From contig JBMHCT010000046.1 in assembly GCA_049889775.1 (NCBI GenBank), positions 62,001 to 126,000 of the forward strand: a DNA stretch of 64,000 nt. Reading direction: 5' to 3'. The notes beneath the pieces are model-generated. The model searched no databases and was not told the origin of the DNA. It saw only the letters and a program-made list of their open reading frames with translations. Source of the stretch: Jejuia sp049889775. GTDB lineage: Bacteria > Bacteroidota > Bacteroidia > Flavobacteriales > Flavobacteriaceae. Both the position numbers and the translations under genes were made by a program. Shown here piece by piece: positions 7,053 through 15,555 of the stretch. Each line of letters opens with the position of its first letter. Positions within the stretch are counted from its first letter, which is position 1.

Positions 7053-8178
7053 TTCAAGAGCATTTTTGGAGTAACCACAGTTCTAAAACCAACATGTTCT
7101 GAAGAAGAATCCTTGCTAGATCCCATTCTTGAAGATGGGCGGTAACTTGCACAATAAGAATCGCTACATAAAAACGACCCACCTTTTATGATGATCTCCT
7201 CAATTAATGGATTGTTGGGATTATAAGCTACAGAAGCTCCTGTTGGATTTTGAGTTGTTTCTCCAGAAGATTTAAGTGTTTCATAATATTTCAAATTATA
7301 TAAATCTGATGTGATCTCCCAAACATTACCTGCCATTTCATATAGCCCAAACGAATTAGGTTCATAGGTTTTCGCTGGTGCAGTACGTTCAAAACCATCC
7401 TCCCGAGTGTTATTTACAGGAAACTTTCCTTCCCAACTATTTACTTTGTGCGAAAGTTGAGACCTGTCATCTCCCCAATGGTAAATGGTATTCTTTTGTT
7501 TACCTCTGGCAGCATATTCCCATTCGGCTTCTGTAGGTAAACGTCTGCCAGCCCATTTACAGTACGCTACTGCATCTTCGTAACTTATGTGTACCACGGG
7601 GTAATCATCTTTTCCTTCTATTGACGAATTTTCACCACTTGGATGCTTCCAATTTACACCAATAGTCCATTGCCACCACTGCGAAAAATCATAGAGATTC
7701 GGAAGCGAAGTTTTTTTTTGAACATTAAAGATCCGGGTTGCAGCACAGAATCATGTGGTTTTGGAGTACCCGCGGGGAGTTGTTTTTTCATTTCTTCCCA
7801 ATCAATTTCTCGTTCAGCAATCGTAACATAGCCGGTAGTATCTACAAATGTTTTAAATCGTGCATTTGTAACTTCAGTAGCATCCATAAAAAAACCATCT
7901 ACTGCAACAGGGTGCTGTGGTTTTTCGTGAGCCATAGCCATGTTGTCTTGAGGAACAGCACCTTGCATAAATGTTCCTGCAGGAATCCAAACCATCCCTT
8001 CTGGTGGATTAGTAATAAGGCTATCTAAAACCGATGGATCAATTTCATCTTCGATATTATCCTGTGCTGTAATTGTGTCTTTCTCTAAAACTTGAGGTTC
8101 TTTAATCTTCTTAGCATCATTCTTGCAACCAACAATAAACATGGTAAGCAACATCATAAAAGGCATTAAACGCATCAT
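7046..8178 (-). pseudogene. Formylglycine-generating-enzyme-like lipoprotein, split by a -1 frameshift at an A9 run
   Basis: The first frame (8178 to about 7711) encodes MMRLMPFMMLLTMFIVGCKN, a lipoprotein signal, then PEGMVWIPAGTFMQG and VDGFFMDATEVTNARF, typical of the SUMF1/FGE fold. After VLQPGSLMF it reaches nine As (nine Ts at 7711-7719 on plus) and goes out of frame. One extra A restores KKKTSLPNLYDFSQWWQW and the rest of the enzyme to 7046. The C-terminal part has RRLPTEAEWEYAARG and GGSFLCSDSYC, which keeps both catalytic Cys of FGE. The rebuilt product is about 377 residues, a full-length FGE. It would activate sulfatases by oxidising Cys to formylglycine. The shift may be a real mutation, a slippage site or a sequence error. 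No sulfatase gene is in the window. Confidence 0.85.
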
Positions 8179-8199
8179 AATTATTCAAAATAAATTGTT

Positions 8200-8207
8200 C
8201 AAATGTA
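8200..8207 (-). promoter_or_regulatory. -7 promoter element for the FGE-like gene (TACATTTG)
   Basis: An exact TAnnTTTG match on the minus strand, 22 bases before the ATG at 8178. An intact promoter argues the gene is still expressed. Confidence 0.5.
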
Positions 8208-8291
8208 TTTATTATTTAGGTGATAAACTATTTAGAATTTTTATTGAAGTTTCGTTGCAATTTCAATCTATGGCTATACTCAAGATTTAGT

Positions 8292-8299
8292 TACCTTTG
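8292..8299 (+). promoter_or_regulatory. -7 promoter element for yicC-gmk-nadD (TACCTTTG)
   Basis: An exact TAnnTTTG match 21 bases before the yicC ATG, giving a leader of about 15 bases. Confidence 0.55.
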
Positions 8300-8320
8300 T
8301 GCAACTTAATTATTTGATCT

Positions 8321-9178
8321 ATGATATATTCAATGACAGGTTATGGAAAATCTGTTTTGCAATTGCCTACAAAGAAAATTACTATTGAAATTAAATCTTT
8401 AAATAGTAAAAATTTAGATTTAAATGCCCGTATGCCTTCCATTTACAGAGAAAAAGAGCTCTCAATTCGGAAGCTGCTAGCCGATAAATTGGTACGCGGG
8501 AAAATAGATTTTTCAATATTTGTTGAAGCTACTGCAGAAGACACATCTACTCAAATAAATACTCCGGTTGTAAAGCAATATATGGCACAATTAAAAACCA
8601 TTGTAGATGCCGAAGATTTAAGTCTTTTGGAAATGGCGGTACGATTTCCTGATGCGCTTAACACGGTTAGGGAAGAAATAGACGAAAATGAGTGGCGTGC
8701 CATAGAAGATGGTATTGGCGATGCAGTTAAGGCTTTGGTAGACCATAGGCTTAACGAGGGTAAAGTACTTGAAATAGATTTTAATAAGCGTGTTAAAAGT
8801 ATAAGTGCGTTGTTGGAACAAGTAATTGCTATTGATCCAGAGCGTGTTGAAGGCGTGAGAGAACGATTAAAAAAGGGTATTGAAGAGCTTAAGGAAAAAT
8901 ACGATGAAAATAGATTTGAACAAGAATTGGTCTATTACATTGAAAAGTTCGATATCACCGAAGAAAAAGTACGTCTACAAAATCATTTGAATTATTTTAT
9001 TGAATCGTTGAATTCCAAAGATTCTAATGGTAAGAAATTAGGGTTTATAAGTCAAGAAATGGGTCGTGAGATAAACACTATAGGTTCTAAAAGTAATTAT
9101 GCACCCATGCAACAACTGGTCGTGCAAATGAAGGATGAGCTGGAAAAAATTAAGGAACAATTATTAAATGTGCTTTAA
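8321..9178 (+). CDS. yicC: YicC/YloC family endoribonuclease
   Basis: The product has 285 residues. It starts with MIYSMTGYGK, the family signature, followed by ITIEIKSLNSKNLDLNARMP. The C-terminal DUF1732 part has NRFEQELVYYIEKFDITEEKVRL and LGFISQEMGREINTIGSK. E. coli YicC and B. subtilis YloC are endoribonucleases; the target here is unknown. The length is normal. It heads a three-gene run with gmk and nadD. The 68-base gap before gmk shows no terminator. Confidence 0.93.
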   Translation: MIYSMTGYGKSVLQLPTKKITIEIKSLNSKNLDLNARMPSIYREKELSIRKLLADKLVRGKIDFSIFVEATAEDTSTQINTPVVKQYMAQLKTIVDAEDLSLLEMAVRFPDALNTVREEIDENEWRAIEDGIGDAVKALVDHRLNEGKVLEIDFNKRVKSISALLEQVIAIDPERVEGVRERLKKGIEELKEKYDENRFEQELVYYIEKFDITEEKVRLQNHLNYFIESLNSKDSNGKKLGFISQEMGREINTIGSKSNYAPMQQLVVQMKDELEKIKEQLLNVL

Positions 9179-9246
9179 TACAATCTAAGATCTCAGTTGT
9201 CAGTGACAGTAAGCAAGGATTGTTTTCAGAATGAACAGAACTCGAA

Positions 9247-9834
9247 ATGATAGAAAAAGAAAAAAAACAAGGTAAACTCATCGTGTTCTCAGCGCCATCT
9301 GGCTCGGGAAAAACAACCATTGTTAGACACTTGTTAAATGTAGACGATTTAAACTTAGAATTTTCCATTTCTGCCACGTCTAGGGACAAACGAGGTAAAG
9401 AGGTTGATGGGAAAGATTATTATTTTCTCTCCGCCAAGGAGTTTAAATCCAAAATTAAAAATGAGGAGTTTTTAGAGTGGGAGGAAGTATATCGTGATAA
9501 CTTTTATGGGACTTTAAAAACTGAAGTGGAGCGTATTTGGGCATTAGGTAAAAATGTGATTTTTGATATTGATGTTTCTGGTGGACTAAGAATAAAACGG
9601 AAATTTCCTGAAGAAACATTGGCCATTTTTGTAAAACCTCCAAGTATTGACGAATTGAAAATTCGTTTAAAAAAGCGCAAAACCGAAAGTGCAGATAAAA
9701 TTAATATGCGTGTAGCAAAGGCTTCGGCAGAACTAGCAACGGCGCCTTTATTTGATACTATTGTTGTAAATGATAATTTGGAATACGCACTAGAGGAAGC
9801 AGAAAACACAGTAAGACAATTTATTAATTCTTAG
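9247..9834 (+). CDS. gmk: Guanylate kinase
   Basis: The product has 195 residues. It phosphorylates GMP (and dGMP) with ATP. The P-loop is APSGSGKTTIVRHLL (about 16-30). The GMP-binding region has FSISATSRDKRGKEVDGKDYYFLS, followed by FLEWEEVYRDNFYGTLK. The lid contains RLKKRKTESADKINMRV. The start MIEKEKKQGKLIVFSAPSGS fits other flavobacterial enzymes. nadD starts 8 bases after its stop. Confidence 0.97.
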   Translation: MIEKEKKQGKLIVFSAPSGSGKTTIVRHLLNVDDLNLEFSISATSRDKRGKEVDGKDYYFLSAKEFKSKIKNEEFLEWEEVYRDNFYGTLKTEVERIWALGKNVIFDIDVSGGLRIKRKFPEETLAIFVKPPSIDELKIRLKKRKTESADKINMRVAKASAELATAPLFDTIVVNDNLEYALEEAENTVRQFINS

Positions 9835-9841
9835 TGCGTTT

Positions 9842-10420
9842 ATGAAGGTTGGTTTGTTTTTTGGTTCCTTCAATCCCATTCATATAGGGCACTTGGTAAT
9901 TGGTAATCATTTAGTTGAACACAGTGATTTGGATCAGGTTTGGTTTGCAGTAACACCTCATAATCCATTTAAAAAGAAAAGTTCGCTGTTAGATAATTAT
10001 CAACGTTTAGAAATGGTATACCAAGCCACCAAGGATTATGATAAGCTAAAACCAAGTGATATTGAATTTAACCTCCCACAACCCAATTATACGATTAATA
10101 CATTGGTATATCTTCAAGAAAAATATCCGGATAAGGAGTTTGCTTTAATTATGGGTGAAGACAACTTAAAAAGTTTTCATAAATGGAAAAATTATGAGCT
10201 AATTTTAGAAGGGCATCATATTTATGTATATCCAAGAATTTCTCAAAAGGTTATTAAGACCCAATTTGATGGTCACTCCAAAATTCATTTTGTAGATGCG
10301 CCAATTATGGAGCTATCCTCTACTTTCATAAGAAAGTCGATTAAAGCGGGTAAAAATATTCAACCTATGCTCCCAAAGCCTGTTTGGGAATATCTGGATG
10401 AGATGAATTTTTACAAATAG
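9842..10420 (+). CDS. nadD: Nicotinate-nucleotide adenylyltransferase
   Basis: The product has 192 residues. It joins ATP and nicotinate mononucleotide to form deamido-NAD. The nucleotidyltransferase motif FGSFNPIHIGH lies at about residues 7-17. The C-terminal ISxTxxR-type motif appears as ELSSTFIRKSIKAGKNI. LIMGEDNLKSFHKWKNYELIL is the usual nadD middle region. It is 8 bases downstream of gmk, so the two are translationally close. No clear terminator follows. Confidence 0.95.
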   Translation: MKVGLFFGSFNPIHIGHLVIGNHLVEHSDLDQVWFAVTPHNPFKKKSSLLDNYQRLEMVYQATKDYDKLKPSDIEFNLPQPNYTINTLVYLQEKYPDKEFALIMGEDNLKSFHKWKNYELILEGHHIYVYPRISQKVIKTQFDGHSKIHFVDAPIMELSSTFIRKSIKAGKNIQPMLPKPVWEYLDEMNFYK

Positions 10421-10597
10421 TTTTTTAAAAGATCATAGAATCATAATATATATTTTCATTTTTTTCAATTGAATTTGTTTATTATTGAAGACCGATAAGG
10501 TGATGTGTAAGAAAAGACTTTAATAATTTCTCAAATCATGACTTTTATGATGTTTTAACTTTTTAGTATTTTGTCATAAGTAAAAATCTCCCCATTA

Positions 10598-11596
10598 ATG
10601 CAGCAAATAAATAATGAACTGACCACACCAAAAAAAGTATATATTTTGAGTGCTTATTTGAAGGATTCAAGTAATTACGCTTATAAATATCTGAAAGAGT
10701 GTGCTTCATCTAAAGTAAATTTAAGTTATGAACTTTGTGAATCTCCAAAAGATGCGGATTTAATAATGTTTGTTGAGCATCACCCTGGTAATGACCCGTA
10801 TTTTTTCAAAGTATTAAAACATCCTGTTTACAAAAAGTATAGAAAAAAGTGTGTATTATATCACGACAATGATAGAAATTTAACCTTTTTACCTACCATA
10901 TCACCTTCTATAGAATCAAGTAAATACAATCTTAAATTACATTATCCATTTCCATATCTCACGCAACTTTCTATAAATCCTTACTTAACAGAAGGGAATA
11001 ACCAAAAACCTTACTTGTTTTCATTTGTAGGCACAAGTAAGACTTCTGTTGTAAGAAAACAGATATTTGAGTTAAAAAGCAATAATGCTTTTTTACTTGA
11101 TACTTTTGATAAAAATTCTTGGGAATTGAAAGGAAAAGAAAAAGAAAGATACTTTAAAACATATGCTGAAGTTTTAAGCCAAAGTCTCTTTATACTATGC
11201 CCTAGAGGTATTGGCCCTAGTACATATCGTCTTTATGAAGCCATGCGCTTGGGTATTGCTCCAGTTATAGTTTCAGATGAGTGGCTTGCTCCTAAAGGAC
11301 CGGATTGGGATACATTTTCAATTCGTATTACCGAAAATCGAGTAAAAGATATTCCAAAAATACTTAACGAAAGAAAGTCTGAAGCATTTATTATGGGACA
11401 ACGTGCAAAGGAAAATTGGGAAGCACACTTCTCTCGTGATAATGTTTTTGCTTCTTTATTGGAAGGAGCAAATTATCTAAACGAGCAACAAAAACAATTG
11501 AATTGGATGCATTATATTTTGGAAGGCTTAAGATTTTTCGAACCTTTCCATTTTCGGAATTTGTTAAGATGGAAAAAAAATAGCATGCTTAAATAG
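10598..11596 (+). CDS. Exostosin-like family glycosyltransferase
   Basis: The product has 332 residues with no signal peptide. Residues about 197-235 read LFILCPRGIGPSTYRLYEAM and RLGIAPVIVSDEWLAPKGPDW, the exostosin (GT47-like) signature for the nucleotide-sugar pocket. CVLYHDNDRN and YLFSFVGTSKTSVVRKQIF also fit the family. Bacterial members act in exopolysaccharide or glycan synthesis; the donor and acceptor are unknown. It stands alone, not in a polysaccharide locus. A 177-base AT-rich gap without a clear promoter precedes it. Confidence 0.8.
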   Translation: MQQINNELTTPKKVYILSAYLKDSSNYAYKYLKECASSKVNLSYELCESPKDADLIMFVEHHPGNDPYFFKVLKHPVYKKYRKKCVLYHDNDRNLTFLPTISPSIESSKYNLKLHYPFPYLTQLSINPYLTEGNNQKPYLFSFVGTSKTSVVRKQIFELKSNNAFLLDTFDKNSWELKGKEKERYFKTYAEVLSQSLFILCPRGIGPSTYRLYEAMRLGIAPVIVSDEWLAPKGPDWDTFSIRITENRVKDIPKILNERKSEAFIMGQRAKENWEAHFSRDNVFASLLEGANYLNEQQKQLNWMHYILEGLRFFEPFHFRNLLRWKKNSMLK

Positions 11597-11655
11597 GCAA
11601 TTTATTTAAATAATATTAAATTTAAAGTTCATGGACTTGTTGCGTTTGTTTTTAA

Positions 11656-12267
11656 AATCAATATTCTATTTCATTAAAAAAAGCAACTATCAAACCATTT
11701 TTCAGCTACATATCAAAATATATAGAACTCACTTCTGAGGAGGAAAATCTTATAAGCTCCAAAATAAAGCTACGCAATTATTTAAAAGACCACTATCTCG
11801 TGCAACAAGGCGATGTGTGTAATACCGTAAATTTCATTATTTCAGGTTGTACAAAAACATTTTATGCAGATGCGGAAGGGCAAGAGCATATAGTGATGTT
11901 TGCTGTTGAAGACTGGTGGACATCGGACTTGGGAAGTTTTATTACCCAAAATCCAGCTGATTTCAATACCCAATGTCTGGAAAACACCCAAGTTGTTCAA
12001 TTCACATATAAAGCGTTGCAGGAATTGTATGAAGAAGTCCCCAAGTTTAATCAATTATTTAGAATAATTACCGAGCGTGCTTATGTAGCTTCTCAAAAAA
12101 GAATTATTAGAAATTTTAGTCTTTCAGCTAAAGAGCGTTATCTTATATTTAAAGATACCTATTCAGAAATTGATAAACGTGTGCCCCAATATATGATTGC
12201 TTCGTATTTAGGAATTACCAAGGAGTTTTTGAGTAAAATTAAAAGTCAGTTAGCTCATAAACACTAA
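11656..12267 (+). CDS. Crp/Fnr family transcriptional regulator (5' end unresolved)
   Basis: The open frame runs from 11656. It encodes ISKYIELTSEEENLISSK, the usual N-terminal helix of these regulators, then a cyclic-nucleotide-binding beta-roll (YLVQQGDVCNTVNFIISGCTK) and a C-terminal HTH (YMIASYLGITKEFLSKIKSQL). No ATG, GTG or TTG lies before the family-conserved N-terminus. The GTG at 11800 would delete about 40 conserved residues. An ATG at 11631 (MDLLRLFLKSIFYFIKK) is one base out of frame. Deleting one T from the five at 11698-11702 would join them. The effector-binding residues of CAP are not conserved. It precedes yceI, a common pairing in flavobacteria. Confidence 0.8.
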   Translation, partial: NQYSISLKKATIKPFFSYISKYIELTSEEENLISSKIKLRNYLKDHYLVQQGDVCNTVNFIISGCTKTFYADAEGQEHIVMFAVEDWWTSDLGSFITQNPADFNTQCLENTQVVQFTYKALQELYEEVPKFNQLFRIITERAYVASQKRIIRNFSLSAKERYLIFKDTYSEIDKRVPQYMIASYLGITKEFLSKIKSQLAHKH

Positions 12268-12329
12268 AAGTTAATCTAGTTTAACATTATTTTATAAACT
12301 ACTTCATTTTTTGCGGCTCGAACCTACAG

Positions 12330-12337
12330 TACCTTTG
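12330..12337 (+). promoter_or_regulatory. -7 promoter element for yceI (TACCTTTG)
   Basis: An exact TAnnTTTG match 25 bases before the ATG. TTTTTTG ending at 12313 is a possible -33 box with 16-base spacing. The neighbouring Crp/Fnr protein is a plausible regulator. Confidence 0.55.
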
Positions 12338-12362
12338 TAAAGCAAAATAAAATATATTAAAA

Positions 12363-12938
12363 ATGAAAAAATCAATAAAACATTTAGCTTTAATAGCACT
12401 AGTTGCTTTTGCTACCGTATCGTTCACTGCAATTAACTCTAAAAAGGAAATAAAAGTAGAAAGCAGCTCTTTGGTATGGAAAGGTTACAAAGTAACAGGT
12501 AGCCACGAAGGAACCATATCTATTGCATCCGGTTATTTAGATTTTGAAAATGAAACTCTAACAGGTGGAGAATTTGTAATAGATATGACAACCATTACAA
12601 ATACCGATATGTCTGGTGGAGGAAAAGCTAAATTAGAAGGTCATTTAAAGTCAGACGACTTTTTTGGAGTTGCAAAATACCCAACAGCCTCTTTAGTATT
12701 TACTAAGGTGAAATCTACTGGCAAAAATTCATATGAAGTTACAGGAGATATTACGATTAAAGGAAAAACAGAGCCAATTACTTTTGATCTTTCAATTTAC
12801 GGCAACAAAGCCAATGCTACAATAAAAGTTGATAGAACTAAATTTGATGTAAAATATGGTTCGGCAAGCTTTTTTGATGGTTTAAAAGACAAGGCCATAT
12901 ACGATGAGTTTGATTTAGTAGCTGATTTAGAATTCTAG
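12363..12938 (+). CDS. YceI family periplasmic lipid-binding-like protein
   Basis: The product has 191 residues. MKKSIKHLALIALVAFATVSFTAINS is a signal peptide. The rest is a YceI lipocalin-like beta-barrel: SSLVWKGYKVTGSHEGTISI, FVIDMTTITNTDM, LEGHLKSDDFFGVAKYPTASL and VTGDITIKGKTEPITFDL. YceI proteins bind isoprenoid or amphiphilic ligands; some are stress-induced. It has its own promoter and terminator, so it is monocistronic. The upstream Crp/Fnr gene suggests regulation but this is inferred. Confidence 0.93.
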   Translation: MKKSIKHLALIALVAFATVSFTAINSKKEIKVESSSLVWKGYKVTGSHEGTISIASGYLDFENETLTGGEFVIDMTTITNTDMSGGGKAKLEGHLKSDDFFGVAKYPTASLVFTKVKSTGKNSYEVTGDITIKGKTEPITFDLSIYGNKANATIKVDRTKFDVKYGSASFFDGLKDKAIYDEFDLVADLEF

Positions 12939-12972
12939 TATTTCGGGAATTAATAGCATTTAACGACAAAAC

Positions 12973-13003
12973 AAAAGCGCGAGTAATATACTCGCGCTTT
13001 TTT
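12973..13003 (+). terminator. Intrinsic terminator after yceI
   Basis: AAAAGCGCGAGTA pairs with TACTCGCGCTTTT and more Ts follow. Confidence 0.8.
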
Positions 13004-13175
13004 AATAACATAAATTATGTAGGACTTTGTTGTCTAAGGCAGATGCTCAATACTCGAATTCATAATGATATCTAAGAATTTTAATATTGGCTTATAATTT
13101 TAAAACTTATATAACTGTGTTTTGTTAATTAGACACGGGGTTTATTAATTGGTCACAACACGCTCTTATAAAATA
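13004..13175. other. Intergenic stretch with no recognised feature
   Basis: The gap between yceI and the lipoprotein gene is about 300 bases. It holds one terminator at each end. The AT-rich middle shows no gene, repeat or promoter that I can support. Confidence 0.4.
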
Positions 13176-13214
13176 AGAAACCGCCCAAAACAAAGTGTGT
13201 TTTAAACGGTTTCT
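13176..13214 (-). terminator. Probable terminator of the minus-strand lipoprotein gene
   Basis: AGAAACCG and CGGTTTCT arms enclose a second inner pairing (AAAACA with TGTTTT). On the minus strand a T-rich tail follows. It lies 28 bases after the stop at 13243. Confidence 0.55.
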
Positions 13215-13242
13215 AAACTAAATAACCAACCAAAAATTTTTG

Positions 13243-14184
13243 TTATACCCTAGATGGTTCTCTTGGGTTTTCTATACGTTCTTTTTTAAACTTACGTTTC
13301 TTTTCAATTTTAGCATCTTTATCTGTTGCAAACTTAAGATACTGTATGTATCCTCTACCTTTAAACTCATATATCGTTTCAGAAGATGGGTGAAATAACT
13401 CTATCGTTTCATCATCTATAACGCTCAATTCAAAAAATTCATTGTCAAAGAAATCATAATCTAATGTTAAAGTTTTAAGGTACATATTATTCGTAACGTT
13501 GCCTACGCCATAAACTCCAGTATAATCCCAGATTAAACTATTCGGATTCAATCCTATAGGATCTTGAGAACTTCTAAATGTAGAGTCATTTCCGCCAGCT
13601 AAAAATTGCAAATAGTTTTCGTTATCAAACTCGTTTATAGCTCCCATTTCACTAGTATATATTTTCTCCCAAGCTTCATATTCTTGCAAGAAATAATGAA
13701 TGTTATCATAAAACACAAAATCGTAATCAAAATTGCGTCTCTGGTAACCATCCAAAAAGTATGAGGTGTCACTATTTGGGTCGTACAATTCTATGGTGTT
13801 AGAGTCTACCTCAAACACATCAAAAGTTACAAAACCGTCAATATCGTGGTTTACATCCAAAATCATTCTATAAGCATCATATTCCGCAACATCAATGCCA
13901 TAGCCATTACCGCTATTACCAATACCTACTAAATTATTATTAGCATATATAACACCGTTAATAAAGGATACTGTAAATGCTTTTTGTAAAAATGGAACTT
14001 CCCCAAAACCTACGGTGCGGTTAATATCAACATACCATAATTCATAAGAATTTAAAATATCATTCGCCGTAATAACAGGGCCGTCTATAAAATTGTCTCT
14101 TTCGTCAACAATTACTTCAGTGTAACAAGAAGTGAAAAGTGTTGATGCTAATACAAGTCCTAAAAGTAGTTTCGCAGTCTTCAT
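13243..14184 (-). CDS. Hypothetical lipoprotein with internal duplication
   Basis: The product has 313 residues from the ATG at 14184. MKTAKLLLGLVLASTLFTSCYTE is a lipoprotein signal with lipobox Cys near 20. An in-frame upstream extension (MARVLNLVLKK) has no valid rationale and is dropped. Two halves each end in a similar unit: EVDSNTIELYDPNSDTSYFLDG and VIDDETIELFHPSSETIYEFKG (split here at key residues TIEL and P-S). This suggests tandem immunoglobulin- or lipocalin-like beta domains. The tail is basic (KIEKKRKFKKER). I do not recognise the family. A location on the cell envelope is inferred from the signal. Confidence 0.75.
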   Translation of the reverse strand: MKTAKLLLGLVLASTLFTSCYTEVIVDERDNFIDGPVITANDILNSYELWYVDINRTVGFGEVPFLQKAFTVSFINGVIYANNNLVGIGNSGNGYGIDVAEYDAYRMILDVNHDIDGFVTFDVFEVDSNTIELYDPNSDTSYFLDGYQRRNFDYDFVFYDNIHYFLQEYEAWEKIYTSEMGAINEFDNENYLQFLAGGNDSTFRSSQDPIGLNPNSLIWDYTGVYGVGNVTNNMYLKTLTLDYDFFDNEFFELSVIDDETIELFHPSSETIYEFKGRGYIQYLKFATDKDAKIEKKRKFKKERIENPREPSRV

Positions 14185-14282
14185 ATGTATTCGTTTTTCT
14201 GATTTCTTTAAAACTAAATTCAAAACGCGTGCCAAAATATTGCAACAGCATTCTTTTCAAAGTAAACTTTTATAATTTTATG

Positions 14283-14290
14283 TACTTTTG
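14283..14290 (+). promoter_or_regulatory. -7 promoter element for gpsA (TACTTTTG)
   Basis: An exact TAnnTTTG match 26 bases before the gpsA ATG. Confidence 0.55.
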
Positions 14291-14316
14291 AAACCTCAAA
14301 AGATTCTAAACTTCAA

Positions 14317-15318
14317 ATGGAACAACCTTTGAAATATGCGGTTTTTGGTGCTGGAAGTTGGGCAACGGCAATTGTAAAAATGCTTTGTGAAAACCTAGAT
14401 GAAATAGGCTGGTACATGCGCAGTGTATACACTAAAGAGCATTTGTTAAGGGAGCAGCATAATCCCAATTATTTAAGTTCGGTGGAGTTTCATATGGAGC
14501 AACTGAAATTAAGTAATGATATCAACGAAATAGCAAATTGGGCCGATGTATTAATTTTTGTTATACCATCTGCATTTATTCATCAAGAGCTTGAGAAACT
14601 AAATATTGATATTTCCGATAAAATAATTGTTTCCGCTGTAAAAGGTATAATGCCCGAAAGCGGGCTTTTGGTCGGTGAACATTTTCATGATGTTTATAAG
14701 GTGCCTTTTGATAATATTGCGGTAATTGCAGGCCCATGTCATGCCGAAGAGGTGGCTTTAGAACGGTTGTCTTATCTCACCATTTCCTGTTCTGATACTG
14801 AAAAGGCACAAGCTATTGCTCGCAACTTATCAAGCGATTATATTAAAACGAAAATTAGTGATGATATTATAGGTGTGGAATATGCCGTAATGTTAAAAAA
14901 TATTTATGCCATTGCCGCTGGAATAGCCCATGGTTTAGGGTATGGCGATAATTTTCAAAGTGTACTAATGAGTAATTCTATCAGAGAGATGAAACGCTTT
15001 ATCAAGAAAATGCATAAAATGAAGCGCAACATTAACAACTCTGCTTATCTGGGTGATTTGTTGGTTACAGGATACTCCACGTTTTCTAGAAACCGCATGT
15101 TTGGCAATATGATTGGAAAGGGATACACCGTAAAATCTGCGCAAATGGAAATGAATATGGTTGCTGAGGGCTATTACGCCACTAAAAGTGCCAAATTATT
15201 AAACGCCAAAAACTCTAAAAAAACGCAGTTACCTATAATCAATGCGGTTTATGAGGTGCTTTATGAGAATAAAAGCCCAAAAAAAGTGTTTAAGCGATTG
15301 AGTGAGAAATTAGATTAA
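14317..15318 (+). CDS. gpsA: NAD(P)H-dependent glycerol-3-phosphate dehydrogenase
   Basis: The product has 333 residues. It reduces dihydroxyacetone phosphate to sn-glycerol 3-phosphate, the phospholipid backbone. The Rossmann motif FGAGSWATAIV lies at about 10-20. IIVSAVKGIMPESG and VIAGPCHAEEVALERL fit the family. The catalytic Lys is expected in EYAVMLKNIYAIAAGIAHGL. Length is normal. It is a single gene with its own promoter. A repeat-like element follows it. Confidence 0.94.
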   Translation: MEQPLKYAVFGAGSWATAIVKMLCENLDEIGWYMRSVYTKEHLLREQHNPNYLSSVEFHMEQLKLSNDINEIANWADVLIFVIPSAFIHQELEKLNIDISDKIIVSAVKGIMPESGLLVGEHFHDVYKVPFDNIAVIAGPCHAEEVALERLSYLTISCSDTEKAQAIARNLSSDYIKTKISDDIIGVEYAVMLKNIYAIAAGIAHGLGYGDNFQSVLMSNSIREMKRFIKKMHKMKRNINNSAYLGDLLVTGYSTFSRNRMFGNMIGKGYTVKSAQMEMNMVAEGYYATKSAKLLNAKNSKKTQLPIINAVYEVLYENKSPKKVFKRLSEKLD

Positions 15319-15391
15319 AAGAAGCCTCCTCTAACTCCTCCAAAAGTGGAGAATATGCAGCTCAAAATCATAGTGTTTTAAAAATTTTATG

Positions 15392-15485
15392 ATGGCGTTC
15401 CCCTGTCGGGTCCGGCTTTCACTACTCGCTTCCCGCAAAAGGCGGGAGAGCTCAAACATACCGTTCAATCCCTAACGCGCCTACC
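15392..15485. repeat. Intergenic palindromic element
   Basis: The stretch is far more GC-rich than its surroundings. It starts GGCGTTCCCCTGTCGGGTC and ends CAATCCCTAACGCGCC, so its ends are roughly inverted. An inner hairpin TCCCGC-AAAA-GGCGGGA lies near its middle. From memory, elements with the same ends recur between genes in many flavobacterial genomes. No reading frame is seen in it. Confidence 0.5.
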
Positions 15486-15555
15486 TACCAAAACCTGTGT
15501 TTATCAAAGTTTTACGGCTTATTTGCATAGAGATTCCTGTTTTCATAAGAAATTT

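Noticed and set aside
11800..12267. GTG start for the Crp/Fnr regulator
   Set aside because: It would remove about 40 residues that match the family N-terminus in the same open frame.
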